A stretch of DNA of 36,462 nt, from contig JBGVPL010000033.1 in the NCBI GenBank assembly GCA_045126975.1, positions 1 through 36,462 of the forward strand. The letters are read 5' to 3'. This document shows positions 25,601-33,786 of the stretch, in pieces. Below the pieces are notes generated by a model. It searched no databases and had not been told where the DNA came from. It saw only the letters and a program-made list of their open reading frames with translations. Made by a program: the position numbers and the translations under genes. The stretch comes from Aphodosoma sp045126975 (lineage in GTDB: Bacteria > Bacteroidota > Bacteroidia > Bacteroidales > Paludibacteraceae). The stretch's first letter is position 1, and every line of letters starts with the position of its first letter.

Positions 25601-25940
25601 TGCTCAAGGTCCTAATGAGAAAAAGGCTATAGCTTATTTAGATGGTTTCATTAGCATTCCTAATATTACAGAGCAAGAACTTGAATTGATAAATAAAGCA
25701 AAGCGAGCTATTACAACAGGAAAATTCCAACAGTTGCAGCGAGATGTAAACAAGCTGAAAACAGTGACAAAGAAAACACCTGTTAAGCCTGTAGTTTTAC
25801 TTGATCAATTGATAAAGATTATATCTGCATATCCATTGGAACATGTTCTAGGTGAAAGAGTAGATAAACATGTTGATATGCTTAAAGTGTCTAATGATTT
25901 TATGCCTGAAATTGTTATTTCAGAGAGTTTTAATATGTAA
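22680..25940 (+). CDS. PLD-family nuclease fused to SNF2-type helicase
   Basis: A 1086-residue protein that probably translocates on DNA and cuts it. The N-terminal phospholipase-D-like domain (about 10-200) carries HAK (His132, Lys134) followed by GSSNLTEAGL and a later Asn/Glu, a single HKD half-site that would need dimerisation. The SF2/SNF2 motor follows: Walker A DVVGLGKT (Lys279), DEAH (350-353), SATPLNN, and in the second lobe VLAEGVNL and QRIGRVNRIG with the arginine finger near 785. The C-terminus (about 880-1086) is helical with no motif I know. Such fusions occur in phage-defence loci with methyltransferases, as here. ATG 22680 is preferred over TTG 22653 because the family begins around FFTNEKENTLL. 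It starts 40 bases after sprA with no clear promoter. Confidence 0.9.
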   Translation: MGTNFFTNEKENTLLEKIEGVFKYKKVHFFDALVGYFRASGYFRIRKFIQQTPQIRILVGINVDKLTYQANQQGLLFNPNSEQSQEEFFNEIKRNIQEAKYDKEVEDGMYQFIEDIMTSRITMRIHPKQNIHAKLYIFREEMYHPHGYGSVITGSSNLTEAGLEKNFEFNVELRYDDDIRFATETFEKLWEESVEIDISHIDKIKTDSYLNPNFTPYEVYLKFLLEYFGKSIDFDPNSVSDLPTGYKKLSYQIDAVNDGYAKMMKYNGFFLSDVVGLGKTIVSALIAKKFFFSNGFPTHRSHILVIVPPAMKDNWEDTLTEFKLDNFKIITNGSLHKIKNPELYDLIIVDEAHKFRSDTASMYNELQKLCKTKTKRYDGTLYDKKVILVSATPLNNKPEDIANLVYLFQDSKDSTLEEGNLQRFFREHIDRYNKLKKQKDLALIAEEVKAIYEKIRIKVVEPLTVRRTRTDLMENDAYCKDLEEQNIHFPDVKSPQKIYYQLDTELEALYDKTIMYLSDKVNGLKYYRYQAIKYLKASKKSKYKKADMISIQLAGIMKTLLVKRIDSSFYAFKQSLRRYYEANKVMLDMFSNGTIYIAPNLKVNELLSEDKEDELIKLIEEAKYTDPTIEICTPNDFEDGFEDGLKADNVILGDLVSMWDAVNADSKLDIFIQYLKDTLLDKTINHEGKLVIFSESKETTKYLYDALKSHGFDKIMTVQSDNRDTQMPLLKENFDANYKGDKKNDYNIVISTEVLAEGVNLHRANVIVNYDTPWNSTRLMQRIGRVNRIGSTAKEVHIFNFFPTSKVNDDIELEKKAKMKLFAFHAALGEDSQIYSTDENPESFGLFDKEVDEERDERLRYLMWLRQLKHDDPDLIKRISKLPLRARTGRKSKFIPGSTIVFIRNKRRDAFIFVREDNSIEELTFLEAVKEFEARIDEKSIPLHDMHHEQVKTALNAFAIQEEDVKAIKQKVNPAQGPNEKKAIAYLDGFISIPNITEQELELINKAKRAITTGKFQQLQRDVNKLKTVTKKTPVKPVVLLDQLIKIISAYPLEHVLGERVDKHVDMLKVSNDFMPEIVISESFNM

Positions 25941-25946
25941 TTAATT

Positions 25947-26963
25947 ATGAGAGATTTAGTAACATCAGAAATTGCACGACAAAATGTGTTGAATAATAGA
26001 TATGCACTTGAAGAAGTTCAAAAGGTTATTGGTTTAAGAGGAGTGATATTTGAAGATGAAATTAAATTTACAAAACAACAGATTGCTTCATTTTTTGAAG
26101 TAAGTGATAGAACTATTAATAGTTGCTTAATGAGAAATGATCAAGAACTTCGTAAAAATGGTTACGAGGTTTTAGATGGTAATCGATTGAAAGTCTTTAA
26201 GTTGTCTTTTGAAAGATTGGATGATCGGGAAGTTAACTTCCTAATCAAATCCAATAAACTTGGTATTTTTAATTTTCGTGCGTTTCTTAATATTGCAATG
26301 TTGCTTAGTAAAAGCGAAAGAGCTCGTGAAATTAGGAGTCTTGTTCTTGATATTGTGATAGATACCATTAATAAACGAACTGGAGGTAATACTAAATATA
26401 TCAATCAACGTGATGAGGATTTTATATTTAATTTGTTAAATAATCGAGATTATCATAAAGAGATGGTTTTGGCTTTGAAAGATTGTGTAGATTTGGGAAA
26501 TATTAAGTATCTCTTGTATAACGACAAAATTTATAGAAGTATTTTTAAAGAGGATGCTGATGAATATCGTAAGGTTTTAAAGCTTTCTAATGAAGATAAT
26601 GAGCGTCATACAATGTATTCTGAGGTATTGGATTTAATAGCAAGTTATGAGGCTGGTTTTGCTGATGAGTTACGTAAAGAATGTACTCGTTTAGGTCGTA
26701 AGTTAACACAATCAGAAACAGATTCTTTGTATGCTATTTTTGAACAACAAAAATTATGGGTTCCTCTTATTAATAAAGCTCGCTCAAAGATGGCGAGTCG
26801 CGATCTTTGTTTTAGGGATGCTTTGCATGATAATTTGAAAGAATATATAGGTTCTGTCTCTGTAGATGATTTTGATAGATTTATTGGAGATAAAAGTATG
26901 GAACTTAGTAAACGGTTAGAAACTTATATTGCCGCATTAAAACGTTTAAAAAATAGAGATTAA
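25947..26963 (+). CDS. DNA-binding protein of a Doc-type toxin pair (probable antitoxin/regulator)
   Basis: A 338-residue cytoplasmic protein, 6 bases after the helicase gene and 1 base before the Doc-like toxin. An N-terminal helix-turn-helix-like segment (about 35-60: FTKQQIASFFEVSDRTINSCL) resembles RhuM/KilA-type DNA-binding domains. A central stretch (KLGIFNFRAFLNIAMLLSKS) looks like the phage antirepressor-type region, and the C-terminal half is helical and charged. Its position and spacing suggest an antitoxin or transcriptional regulator for the toxin; it is not of the Phd family. Function is inferred from context and the HTH only. Confidence 0.65.
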   Translation: MRDLVTSEIARQNVLNNRYALEEVQKVIGLRGVIFEDEIKFTKQQIASFFEVSDRTINSCLMRNDQELRKNGYEVLDGNRLKVFKLSFERLDDREVNFLIKSNKLGIFNFRAFLNIAMLLSKSERAREIRSLVLDIVIDTINKRTGGNTKYINQRDEDFIFNLLNNRDYHKEMVLALKDCVDLGNIKYLLYNDKIYRSIFKEDADEYRKVLKLSNEDNERHTMYSEVLDLIASYEAGFADELRKECTRLGRKLTQSETDSLYAIFEQQKLWVPLINKARSKMASRDLCFRDALHDNLKEYIGSVSVDDFDRFIGDKSMELSKRLETYIAALKRLKNRD

Positions 26964-26964
26964 G

Positions 26965-27420
26965 ATGGTTATTTACATATCAAAGGAGCAAGCAATAGAA
27001 GTACATAGAAAAACTATAGAGTATAGTGGTGGTGGTGATTATGGAATAATTAACATTGGATTCTTGTATAGTTCCCTTGAGCATATACAAAATGATGATT
27101 ATTATCCATTATTTGAAGATAAATTGGTCCATTTGATTTGGTCAATCAATCGTAATCATTCATTTTCTGATGGTAACAAGCGATTATCTATTACATTGGG
27201 AGCTCAGTTCCTTTTGTTAAATGGATATATGTTTTGCGTTAAACGTTTTATGGAAGAGATGGAAAATATTAGTTATCATCTTGCTGCTGGTAGAATTGAA
27301 AAAGAATTATTACAAAAACTTGTTCATTCTTTTCTTGAGGGTGAGAGTGATTTTAGTGAAGAGGTTAAATTAGAGTATTTATTAGCATCAGCTGATGGAA
27401 ATATTGGTTTTGATGAATAA
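26965..27420 (+). CDS. Doc/Fic-family toxin (death-on-curing type)
   Basis: A 151-residue Fic-fold protein. The active-site loop HSFSDGNKR (His65 to Arg73) matches the Doc variant HxFx(D/N)(A/G)NKR rather than the AMP-transferring HPFxxGNGR; in P1 Doc this loop phosphorylates elongation factor EF-Tu and stops translation. The catalytic His, Asp/Asn, Lys and Arg are all present, so it should be active. No self-inhibitory (S/T)xxxE(G/N) motif is evident, so inhibition likely comes from the preceding protein. Insertion between a helicase-nuclease and a methyltransferase suggests it guards or is triggered by damage to the restriction-like system. Confidence 0.8.
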   Translation: MVIYISKEQAIEVHRKTIEYSGGGDYGIINIGFLYSSLEHIQNDDYYPLFEDKLVHLIWSINRNHSFSDGNKRLSITLGAQFLLLNGYMFCVKRFMEEMENISYHLAAGRIEKELLQKLVHSFLEGESDFSEEVKLEYLLASADGNIGFDE

Positions 27421-27451
27421 TGAAATTTATAAAATTAAATAAAGTATTATT

Positions 27452-30400
27452 ATGAATCAAGCATATTTGAAAAATATATTATCTGCAACTTTTGATTTTA
27501 ATGTATGGAAAGATTTGTTGAAAAATATTTTTCCCAAGGTTGAATTTTTTACAAGTATTACTAAGATTACGGATTCTCAAGTTAAAGATGGTGGGCAAGT
27601 AGGAATCATTCGTTTAGATGATAGCCGTTCACTAGCCATATTCTGTTTTGAGGTTGCCGATAATGTACAAATATCACGTAATCGTAAAAATTTGCGTGAT
27701 ATTGCAGCTAAGTATATAGATCAAGGCTTGATTCATGGTGCTTTAGTCTTCTATTATTCTCAAAATCAAGACGATTATCGTTTGACCTTTATTGCTAAGC
27801 AGACCTATTTTAATGAAAGTGGAGAATTAGTTAAAAAGGAAACAGCACCTAAACGATATACGTTTTTGTTAGGTAAAAATGAACCTTGTACTACAGCAGC
27901 AAGTCGCCTCAAAGAATTGGCTGATAAAAAAACTTATGGTTCCGTCTATTTAGCAGATGTTAATGATGCATTTTCTGTTGAACGACTTAACAAAGAGTTT
28001 TTCAATGGATATAAGGATCAATATAAGAAATTTGTTGACATACTCTCTGATACCAAACAGCATCGTGACTATGTTAAAAAATTATTAGGTCGTTTGGTTT
28101 TCTTACAATTTTTACAAAAGAAGGGTTGGATGGGAGTTCCTGCATCAAACTCTAATTGGGTAGGTGGAGATAAAAATTATCTATTAAAACTTGTAGATAA
28201 TTATCATGGTAACGATAAATTGTTAAGTGATGTTTTGGAATTATTATTTTTCAAAACTTTAAATGAAAAGCGAGATGGAGATATTGCTGATAGTAAACTT
28301 GGAGAAAATATTAAGATTCCATATTTAAATGGTGGTTTGTTTGATAAGGATAGTGTTGATAAATTAGATATTGATTTTCCATATACCTATTTCCAGGAAT
28401 TGATGGAGTTCTTCTCTCAATATAACTTCACTATTGATGAGAACGATCCAGACGATAGCGAGGTGGGTATTGATCCTGAAATGTTGGGGCATATTTTCGA
28501 GAATCTTTTGGAGGACAACAAAGATAAGGGAGCTTTCTATACCCCCAAAGAGATTGTTCAGTATATGTGCCGTCAGAGTGTTATACAATACCTTAAAACA
28601 CATGAGCCATCAGATCTGTATGCGGATGCTATTGAGCAACTTATAAATGATGGCGTGGTGAGTCCTATACTCCAAAGCAAAAGCATTGCTGCACGATTTA
28701 CCCAACTGCTCAAAGAGGTTAAGGTATGCGATCCTGCCATTGGTTCTGGTGCATTCCCGATGGGAATTCTTTATGTATTGTATCATGCAATACATCATTT
28801 GCATTCACATGCAGAACCTCATGGTAATTTTGATTCTACTCAAACAAAGAGAGATATTATCCAAAATAACATCTTCGGTGTTGATATCGAACAAGGTGCT
28901 GTTGATATAGCTCGTTTGCGCTTTTGGTTAGCATTGGTTGTTGATGCAGAAGAACCTCACCCCCTTCCCAACTTGGATTATAAAATTACTTGTGGCAACT
29001 CACTGTTGAGTCGCTATCCTATAGATGCTCCTATTGAGAATGTTTTTGTGGAGTACAACAAAGGTAAAAAGGAAGATGAGAAGATGACACTTGCCAAATA
29101 TAAAGAGTTGGTAAGTGATTATACCAATACATCTAATCATCAAACTAAGGAACTTTTTCGCAAAACTATTGAGAATATTAAGAGTGCATTTAAGACGGAA
29201 CTTAGCAATCAGTTTAAGGAGAGACTTACAAAGTTAAGAGGCAAAGTTATCATGCTTGAAGGCCCGACCTTATTTGGAGAGAGAACAAAGGCAGAAAAGG
29301 CTGAGCTAAAGAAGCTGAAAGATAAACTGAATATCCTTGAAAAGGAACAAGAAGGTATTCAAACAAACAAGTTATATATTGATGCTTTCGAATGGCGTTT
29401 TGAATTTCCTCAATTGCTTGACGAGAATGGTAAGTTTATCGGGTTTGATATAATAATAGGAAATCCACCTTATAATGAACTGAGAAACCTTGATTTGAGT
29501 ATGCAAACAGCTTTGAAGTCATCAAGGTATTATGATTATGCGAAAGGCGGTAGACTAAATATGTTCCAATTTTTTTATCCGCTAGCTATAAATGTTGTTA
29601 GGATCAATGGAATAGTTTCCTTGATTACTCAAAATTCTATTCTAGCAGAAGATAGTGCATTGGGAAATAGAAAATTATTTTTTGCACAAACCGATATACT
29701 ATCAATTGATTCATTCCCTGAAAGAGACAATAAAAATCTTAGAGTTTTTGAATCAGCAAAGATGAGTGTATGTATTTGTACATTAAGAAGAAATAATTAT
29801 CCAGATATATGTAATATTATTCCGATTAATGTATGGCATTCACGATATATGCAAGACAAGCATGAACTGAATATTACTGTTGAAGAAATAATGGAGATGT
29901 ATCCAGAAGATATTATTATACCTATAAGCAGTAATGAGAAGTTTTCTATCCTTAAAGAGATAAAGAAGAAAAGTCAATATCATATCAATGCATCAGCTGG
30001 TGAAATAGATATGACAAAATATAAGAGTATATTTAATACAATTGGCTTAGGAACAAGAGTAATTACAGGTGCACAAATTCAAAGATACCATATTACAGAT
30101 AATCCTTCGCAAGGTGAGGTTATATATATCGCTAATCAATATAAACCTGCATTATCCGCCAAGAGAGAAACTGAGGTGTCCGGCCCTAGAATTGCTTTAC
30201 AACGCATTACTGGTGTAGATTCAAAAGTTAGAATTATTGCAACATTAATAGATAGGTATGTGTATTGTGCTAACTCTACAAACTATATATCATCAGATGG
30301 TACAATAGATATAAAATATTTATTAGGATTATTGAATTCAACTTTAGTTAATTTTTTTATAAAACAAACAAGTACAAATACTAATATAACAGCCAAAGTT

Positions 30401-30790
30401 TTAAATTCCATACCTATTATTGCATCTTCTTGTGATGCTCAAATTTTAATTTCTAATTTAGTTGAATATATTTCTATCTTGAAAAAGAATAAACAGTTAA
30501 CAGATATCGTTTCAAATGAAACCATAGCGTCGTTTTTTGAGAAAATAATTGATGGTTGTGTATATGAGTTATATTTTGAAGAGCATATGAAAGTGCAAGA
30601 AATTAATATAATTGATTCTGCATTGGAACTCATAAAGCCAATATCACAACTAACTGCTGAAGAAGATAAATTTGAAGTCATATTAAATACATTTATGACT
30701 ATAAAGAAAACAGATAATTCAATACGTAACCGTTTGGATCTATTTACATTAAGAAGCCCTGATATACTCAAACTTATAATTGAAGGATAA
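27452..30790 (+). CDS. Eco57I-class DNA adenine methyltransferase
   Basis: An 1112-residue DNA methyltransferase, likely N6-adenine. The N-terminal 350 residues form an alpha/beta region (FEVADNVQISRNRKNLRDI) typical of large Eco57I-like enzymes; it has no clear PD-(D/E)xK nuclease motif. The catalytic core follows: LGHIFENLL..KGAFYTPKEIV, SAM-binding DPAIGSGAFP (Asp427), GVDIEQGAVDIARLR, and catalytic NPPY (671-674). The C-terminal third is AT-rich and should hold the target-recognition domain. The 5' flanks and core differ in composition. It probably modifies host DNA while the PLD-helicase attacks unmodified DNA. It is not a standard PglX: no PglZ, BrxC or other BREX gene is visible. Confidence 0.88.
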   Translation: MNQAYLKNILSATFDFNVWKDLLKNIFPKVEFFTSITKITDSQVKDGGQVGIIRLDDSRSLAIFCFEVADNVQISRNRKNLRDIAAKYIDQGLIHGALVFYYSQNQDDYRLTFIAKQTYFNESGELVKKETAPKRYTFLLGKNEPCTTAASRLKELADKKTYGSVYLADVNDAFSVERLNKEFFNGYKDQYKKFVDILSDTKQHRDYVKKLLGRLVFLQFLQKKGWMGVPASNSNWVGGDKNYLLKLVDNYHGNDKLLSDVLELLFFKTLNEKRDGDIADSKLGENIKIPYLNGGLFDKDSVDKLDIDFPYTYFQELMEFFSQYNFTIDENDPDDSEVGIDPEMLGHIFENLLEDNKDKGAFYTPKEIVQYMCRQSVIQYLKTHEPSDLYADAIEQLINDGVVSPILQSKSIAARFTQLLKEVKVCDPAIGSGAFPMGILYVLYHAIHHLHSHAEPHGNFDSTQTKRDIIQNNIFGVDIEQGAVDIARLRFWLALVVDAEEPHPLPNLDYKITCGNSLLSRYPIDAPIENVFVEYNKGKKEDEKMTLAKYKELVSDYTNTSNHQTKELFRKTIENIKSAFKTELSNQFKERLTKLRGKVIMLEGPTLFGERTKAEKAELKKLKDKLNILEKEQEGIQTNKLYIDAFEWRFEFPQLLDENGKFIGFDIIIGNPPYNELRNLDLSMQTALKSSRYYDYAKGGRLNMFQFFYPLAINVVRINGIVSLITQNSILAEDSALGNRKLFFAQTDILSIDSFPERDNKNLRVFESAKMSVCICTLRRNNYPDICNIIPINVWHSRYMQDKHELNITVEEIMEMYPEDIIIPISSNEKFSILKEIKKKSQYHINASAGEIDMTKYKSIFNTIGLGTRVITGAQIQRYHITDNPSQGEVIYIANQYKPALSAKRETEVSGPRIALQRITGVDSKVRIIATLIDRYVYCANSTNYISSDGTIDIKYLLGLLNSTLVNFFIKQTSTNTNITAKVLNSIPIIASSCDAQILISNLVEYISILKKNKQLTDIVSNETIASFFEKIIDGCVYELYFEEHMKVQEINIIDSALELIKPISQLTAEEDKFEVILNTFMTIKKTDNSIRNRLDLFTLRSPDILKLIIEG

Positions 30791-30791
30791 T

Positions 30792-32651
30792 ATGCCAGCA
30801 ATAAATAGAATACATATATGTGGCTTTAAGGCTTTTCCAACTGATTTTGAATTACTACTAGAAGGAAAGAACCTTTTGATGTATGGAGAGAATGGTAGTG
30901 GAAAATCTTCTATCTATTATGCTTTACATTGTATGTTCCAAGCACCATTAAAACCTGATGCTGGTAAGAAATATTTCGATTTAACAAATGAACAACATCT
31001 AAAGAATATTAATAATCCAGATGTTGATTCAAAAATATGGATAGATTTTGATGGGAGACATCCGTTTATATATAATATTGATAAAGATGGTTATCAATTT
31101 ACATTATTAGGAGGGAAACACCCATTGCCTGCGCAGATTAATGGTTGTTTTGTTAACCATCAATTCATATTTCATTTTTTCAATTTTAGAAATTCTCAGA
31201 GAATAAATCTATTTCCTGTATTTATAAAAGATATTTTATCATTCTGTAAAGATGACTATACTGGACTTCATATTAGCGAAATGTATGATGAGATAACGGC
31301 ATCAATTATCAAGAAAGGACGACATATACACCCTGATTACATCTCTAATATTGAATATTTTAATAAAGCCGTCAAGAAGGTCGTTGAAGATATTAATATA
31401 TATGCATCGGATAGATATAATGAGTATTTTAAAAATGACGATGATAATGAATTGGTTATAAGATTGCGATACGATTCAAATTTTAATAAACCCGAAGATG
31501 ACACTAATGAGTATTGGTTAAAGTATGCTAATATTATAGAGTTAGTTAAAGAGAATGGGGAAATAAAAGAACGCAAATCATCATATAAAAAATTAAATGA
31601 ACCATTTATTGGCTTAGAGATTTCTGAAAAGATGCCAGATGGTAATCTACGAAAGATTGTTAAGCCACATACATATTTTAACGAAGCAAAATTAACCGCA
31701 ATAGCATTGGCTGTTCGCTTTGCATTGTTGAATTTAGATAAGCCTGCAGATGGTCGTTTCCTTGCTCTTGACGATATGCTCATCAGTCTTGATATGAGCA
31801 ATAGAGCAAAAGTTGTAGATTTCTTGCTGAAAATATCTGATAAGTATAAGATATATCTGTTTACTCATGATAAAATGTTCTTTGAATATTTTAAGCATAA
31901 GACAAAAAATAATCAAGATGCGTGGGTATATAAAGAAATATATATGGATGATGATAAGACTCCATATATTAGAAATAGCGAGGATTACCTTGGACAAGCC
32001 GAACATTATATTAAGCAGCATGAATACGAGATTGCTGGTAATTTCTTAAGAAAAGAAGCCGAAGCTTTTTGTAAAGATTTCTTACCCAAGAAAAAGCAAT
32101 TGACTAGTGATTTTTTACATTTAGAACTTAATGGATTGATAATAAACTGTAAAGATTATGCTGCCGAGAGTGGCGTATTTGATATATCCATTTTTAATGA
32201 GTTGGATGAACATCGTAAGTTTATACTTAATCCATCAAGTCATGATAGTTATGATGTAGCAAAGTATGGTCATGAAGTTAAACGTTGTTATCAAACATTA
32301 CGAAAGCTAAGAAAAATTATAATTAGACCATTTCTAAAATTGGGGAGCCAAGTTGAGTTCACATTAAAGACTCCAGCACCTCGTATTAGTGAATATAAAT
32401 TTATACTTACATTATGCGATGACTTTCGTATTATTGTAATGCCAGGTGCTCCCCCTGTCATATCTAAAGGAATGATAAATTATCAAGTGTTTAAAGATGG
32501 CAATAATGAGAAAGGTGTTCAATCTGATAATAAAACAATTAAGTCTTTTTATGATAAATGTTATGAGAAATCAGATAAAACTAAAGATGCAAATTATCTT
32601 AACAGCGTGATAGAGTCTGAGTCTAGAAATCAGATATCAGCATTTTTATAA
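30792..32651 (+). CDS. RecF/SMC-like AAA ATPase with unassigned C-terminal domain
   Basis: A 619-residue cytoplasmic ATPase. Walker A is GENGSGKSS (32-40) after a FKAF motif typical of RecF/SMC-like enzymes. An ABC-signature-like segment FNEAKLTAIALAVRFAL (about 300) precedes Walker B FLALDDMLISLD (Asp327/328) and the switch His in LFTHDK. There is no long coiled coil. The C-terminal region (about 400-619) has a helical HEPN-like appearance (AGNFLRKEAEAFCKDFL, then FILNPSSHDSYD), seen in several defence ATPases, followed by a beta-rich end; no RxxxxH motif is clear. It starts 1 base after the methyltransferase stop (ATG 30792 preferred to TTG 30780), so translation is probably coupled. Likely a sensor/effector subunit. 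Confidence 0.75.
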   Translation: MPAINRIHICGFKAFPTDFELLLEGKNLLMYGENGSGKSSIYYALHCMFQAPLKPDAGKKYFDLTNEQHLKNINNPDVDSKIWIDFDGRHPFIYNIDKDGYQFTLLGGKHPLPAQINGCFVNHQFIFHFFNFRNSQRINLFPVFIKDILSFCKDDYTGLHISEMYDEITASIIKKGRHIHPDYISNIEYFNKAVKKVVEDINIYASDRYNEYFKNDDDNELVIRLRYDSNFNKPEDDTNEYWLKYANIIELVKENGEIKERKSSYKKLNEPFIGLEISEKMPDGNLRKIVKPHTYFNEAKLTAIALAVRFALLNLDKPADGRFLALDDMLISLDMSNRAKVVDFLLKISDKYKIYLFTHDKMFFEYFKHKTKNNQDAWVYKEIYMDDDKTPYIRNSEDYLGQAEHYIKQHEYEIAGNFLRKEAEAFCKDFLPKKKQLTSDFLHLELNGLIINCKDYAAESGVFDISIFNELDEHRKFILNPSSHDSYDVAKYGHEVKRCYQTLRKLRKIIIRPFLKLGSQVEFTLKTPAPRISEYKFILTLCDDFRIIVMPGAPPVISKGMINYQVFKDGNNEKGVQSDNKTIKSFYDKCYEKSDKTKDANYLNSVIESESRNQISAFL

Positions 32652-32754
32652 TATAAATGGTTCTAAAATAGTTAATTAATCATGGAAAAATGCCAAGTGC
32701 AAAGTATAACAATTGATAATAGAATAGTATATTAACCTGATAGTATTTAAAGTA

Positions 32755-33783
32755 ATGGACGTATCTTACATTCAACTTGTTAAAATTGACCATGATAACA
32801 ATAGTGTCGTGGTGGAGTCAATAGATGAACAAGAAAACATCAAACAATATGTAATGGATATGCTGGAAACCATATCTGAAAATGTTGGAGAGCGAGAATA
32901 TATCTTCAAAGATGGTGAGGAAACTATGAAGATATATCTAAATAGTTTTATTAATAAAGATAATAAGGATGAGATAACATTAAATATTGCTAAAAGACTC
33001 TTATCCAAAGAAATAGATACTCAGATAAAGTATGCTCATATTACTCAAATACAAAAGGGCATCATGCTAGCTTCATTATGTAAAATGACTGACAGAGAAT
33101 ATAAGGTCATTATTGCAAAAGCTGATTATTCGGAATTTTTGGAGGAAGCATCAGGTGAAAAAAAGAATGGTCTTCCTACAAAAAAGAAAATTTTTAAATC
33201 GTTTATTGCAAATGTAACGATTGTTGATGGAGCATATTCTATTTCAAAGATGGTGACATTTGATGTAAACTCATCTCAAGCAAAATATTGGTATAATGAT
33301 TTTTTAGATTTGGAGGCAAAACTTGATGATGAAGCCAATACAAAGAAGGCTTTTGATGAAATAAATGCGAGAGTACTAACTTCAATAAAAAAGGAATCAA
33401 AGGATGATTATTGGTGTCTATATAATGCCACCTTGCGCTACATGCGTAGTGAAGGAGAGTTTGATATAGAATATTACGCTAATGAAATATTAGGCAAATA
33501 TACACCAACAAATCCTAGTGTTAAAATTAATGATCTTTCTAAAAGGGCTCTTGATCTTCCTGAGAAGAGAAACTTTGATAGAAAGTTTACAAAAGTACCT
33601 AAAGCCATAAAGAAAAAAATTAAAGCCATTATCCCATTGACAGAAGATATATCTTTATCTGTAGCAGATAATAGTAACCCAAGCCTAAAAAATGTTATTA
33701 AACCATACGAAGATGAGGAAGGACATAAATACATCATGGTAAAAAGTGATGAAGGTCACTCGTACGCAAAAAGCCTTAAGTAA
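32755..33783 (+). CDS. NA37/NdpA-like nucleoid-associated protein (first copy)
   Basis: A 342-residue soluble protein. Residues 1-110 are alpha/beta (IQLVKIDHDNN), then YKVIIAKADYSEFL and a basic LPTKKKIFKS segment. A central SQAKYWYNDFLDLE motif is shared with the second NA37-type protein in this operon (EAKYWTDDFL) and resembles the FLDF region of NdpA/YejK. A C-terminal basic FTKVPKAIKKKIKAIIPL plus a beta hairpin (HKYIMVKSDEG) also fits. The assignment rests on these patterns, not on a database match; a DUF4868/KwaB-like protein is the main alternative. A 103-base gap with no clear promoter precedes it; the next gene follows after 3 bases. Confidence 0.55.
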   Translation: MDVSYIQLVKIDHDNNSVVVESIDEQENIKQYVMDMLETISENVGEREYIFKDGEETMKIYLNSFINKDNKDEITLNIAKRLLSKEIDTQIKYAHITQIQKGIMLASLCKMTDREYKVIIAKADYSEFLEEASGEKKNGLPTKKKIFKSFIANVTIVDGAYSISKMVTFDVNSSQAKYWYNDFLDLEAKLDDEANTKKAFDEINARVLTSIKKESKDDYWCLYNATLRYMRSEGEFDIEYYANEILGKYTPTNPSVKINDLSKRALDLPEKRNFDRKFTKVPKAIKKKIKAIIPLTEDISLSVADNSNPSLKNVIKPYEDEEGHKYIMVKSDEGHSYAKSLK

Positions 33784-33786
33784 TTT

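Noticed and set aside
22680..25940. DISARM helicase or PLD gene (drmA/drmC)
   Set aside because: DISARM encodes helicase and PLD nuclease separately with drmB; here they are fused and no drmB-like gene is seen.
27452..30790. BREX PglX
   Set aside because: Has the NPPY methyltransferase core, but the N-terminus differs from PglX and no pglZ, brxC or brxL is visible in the window.
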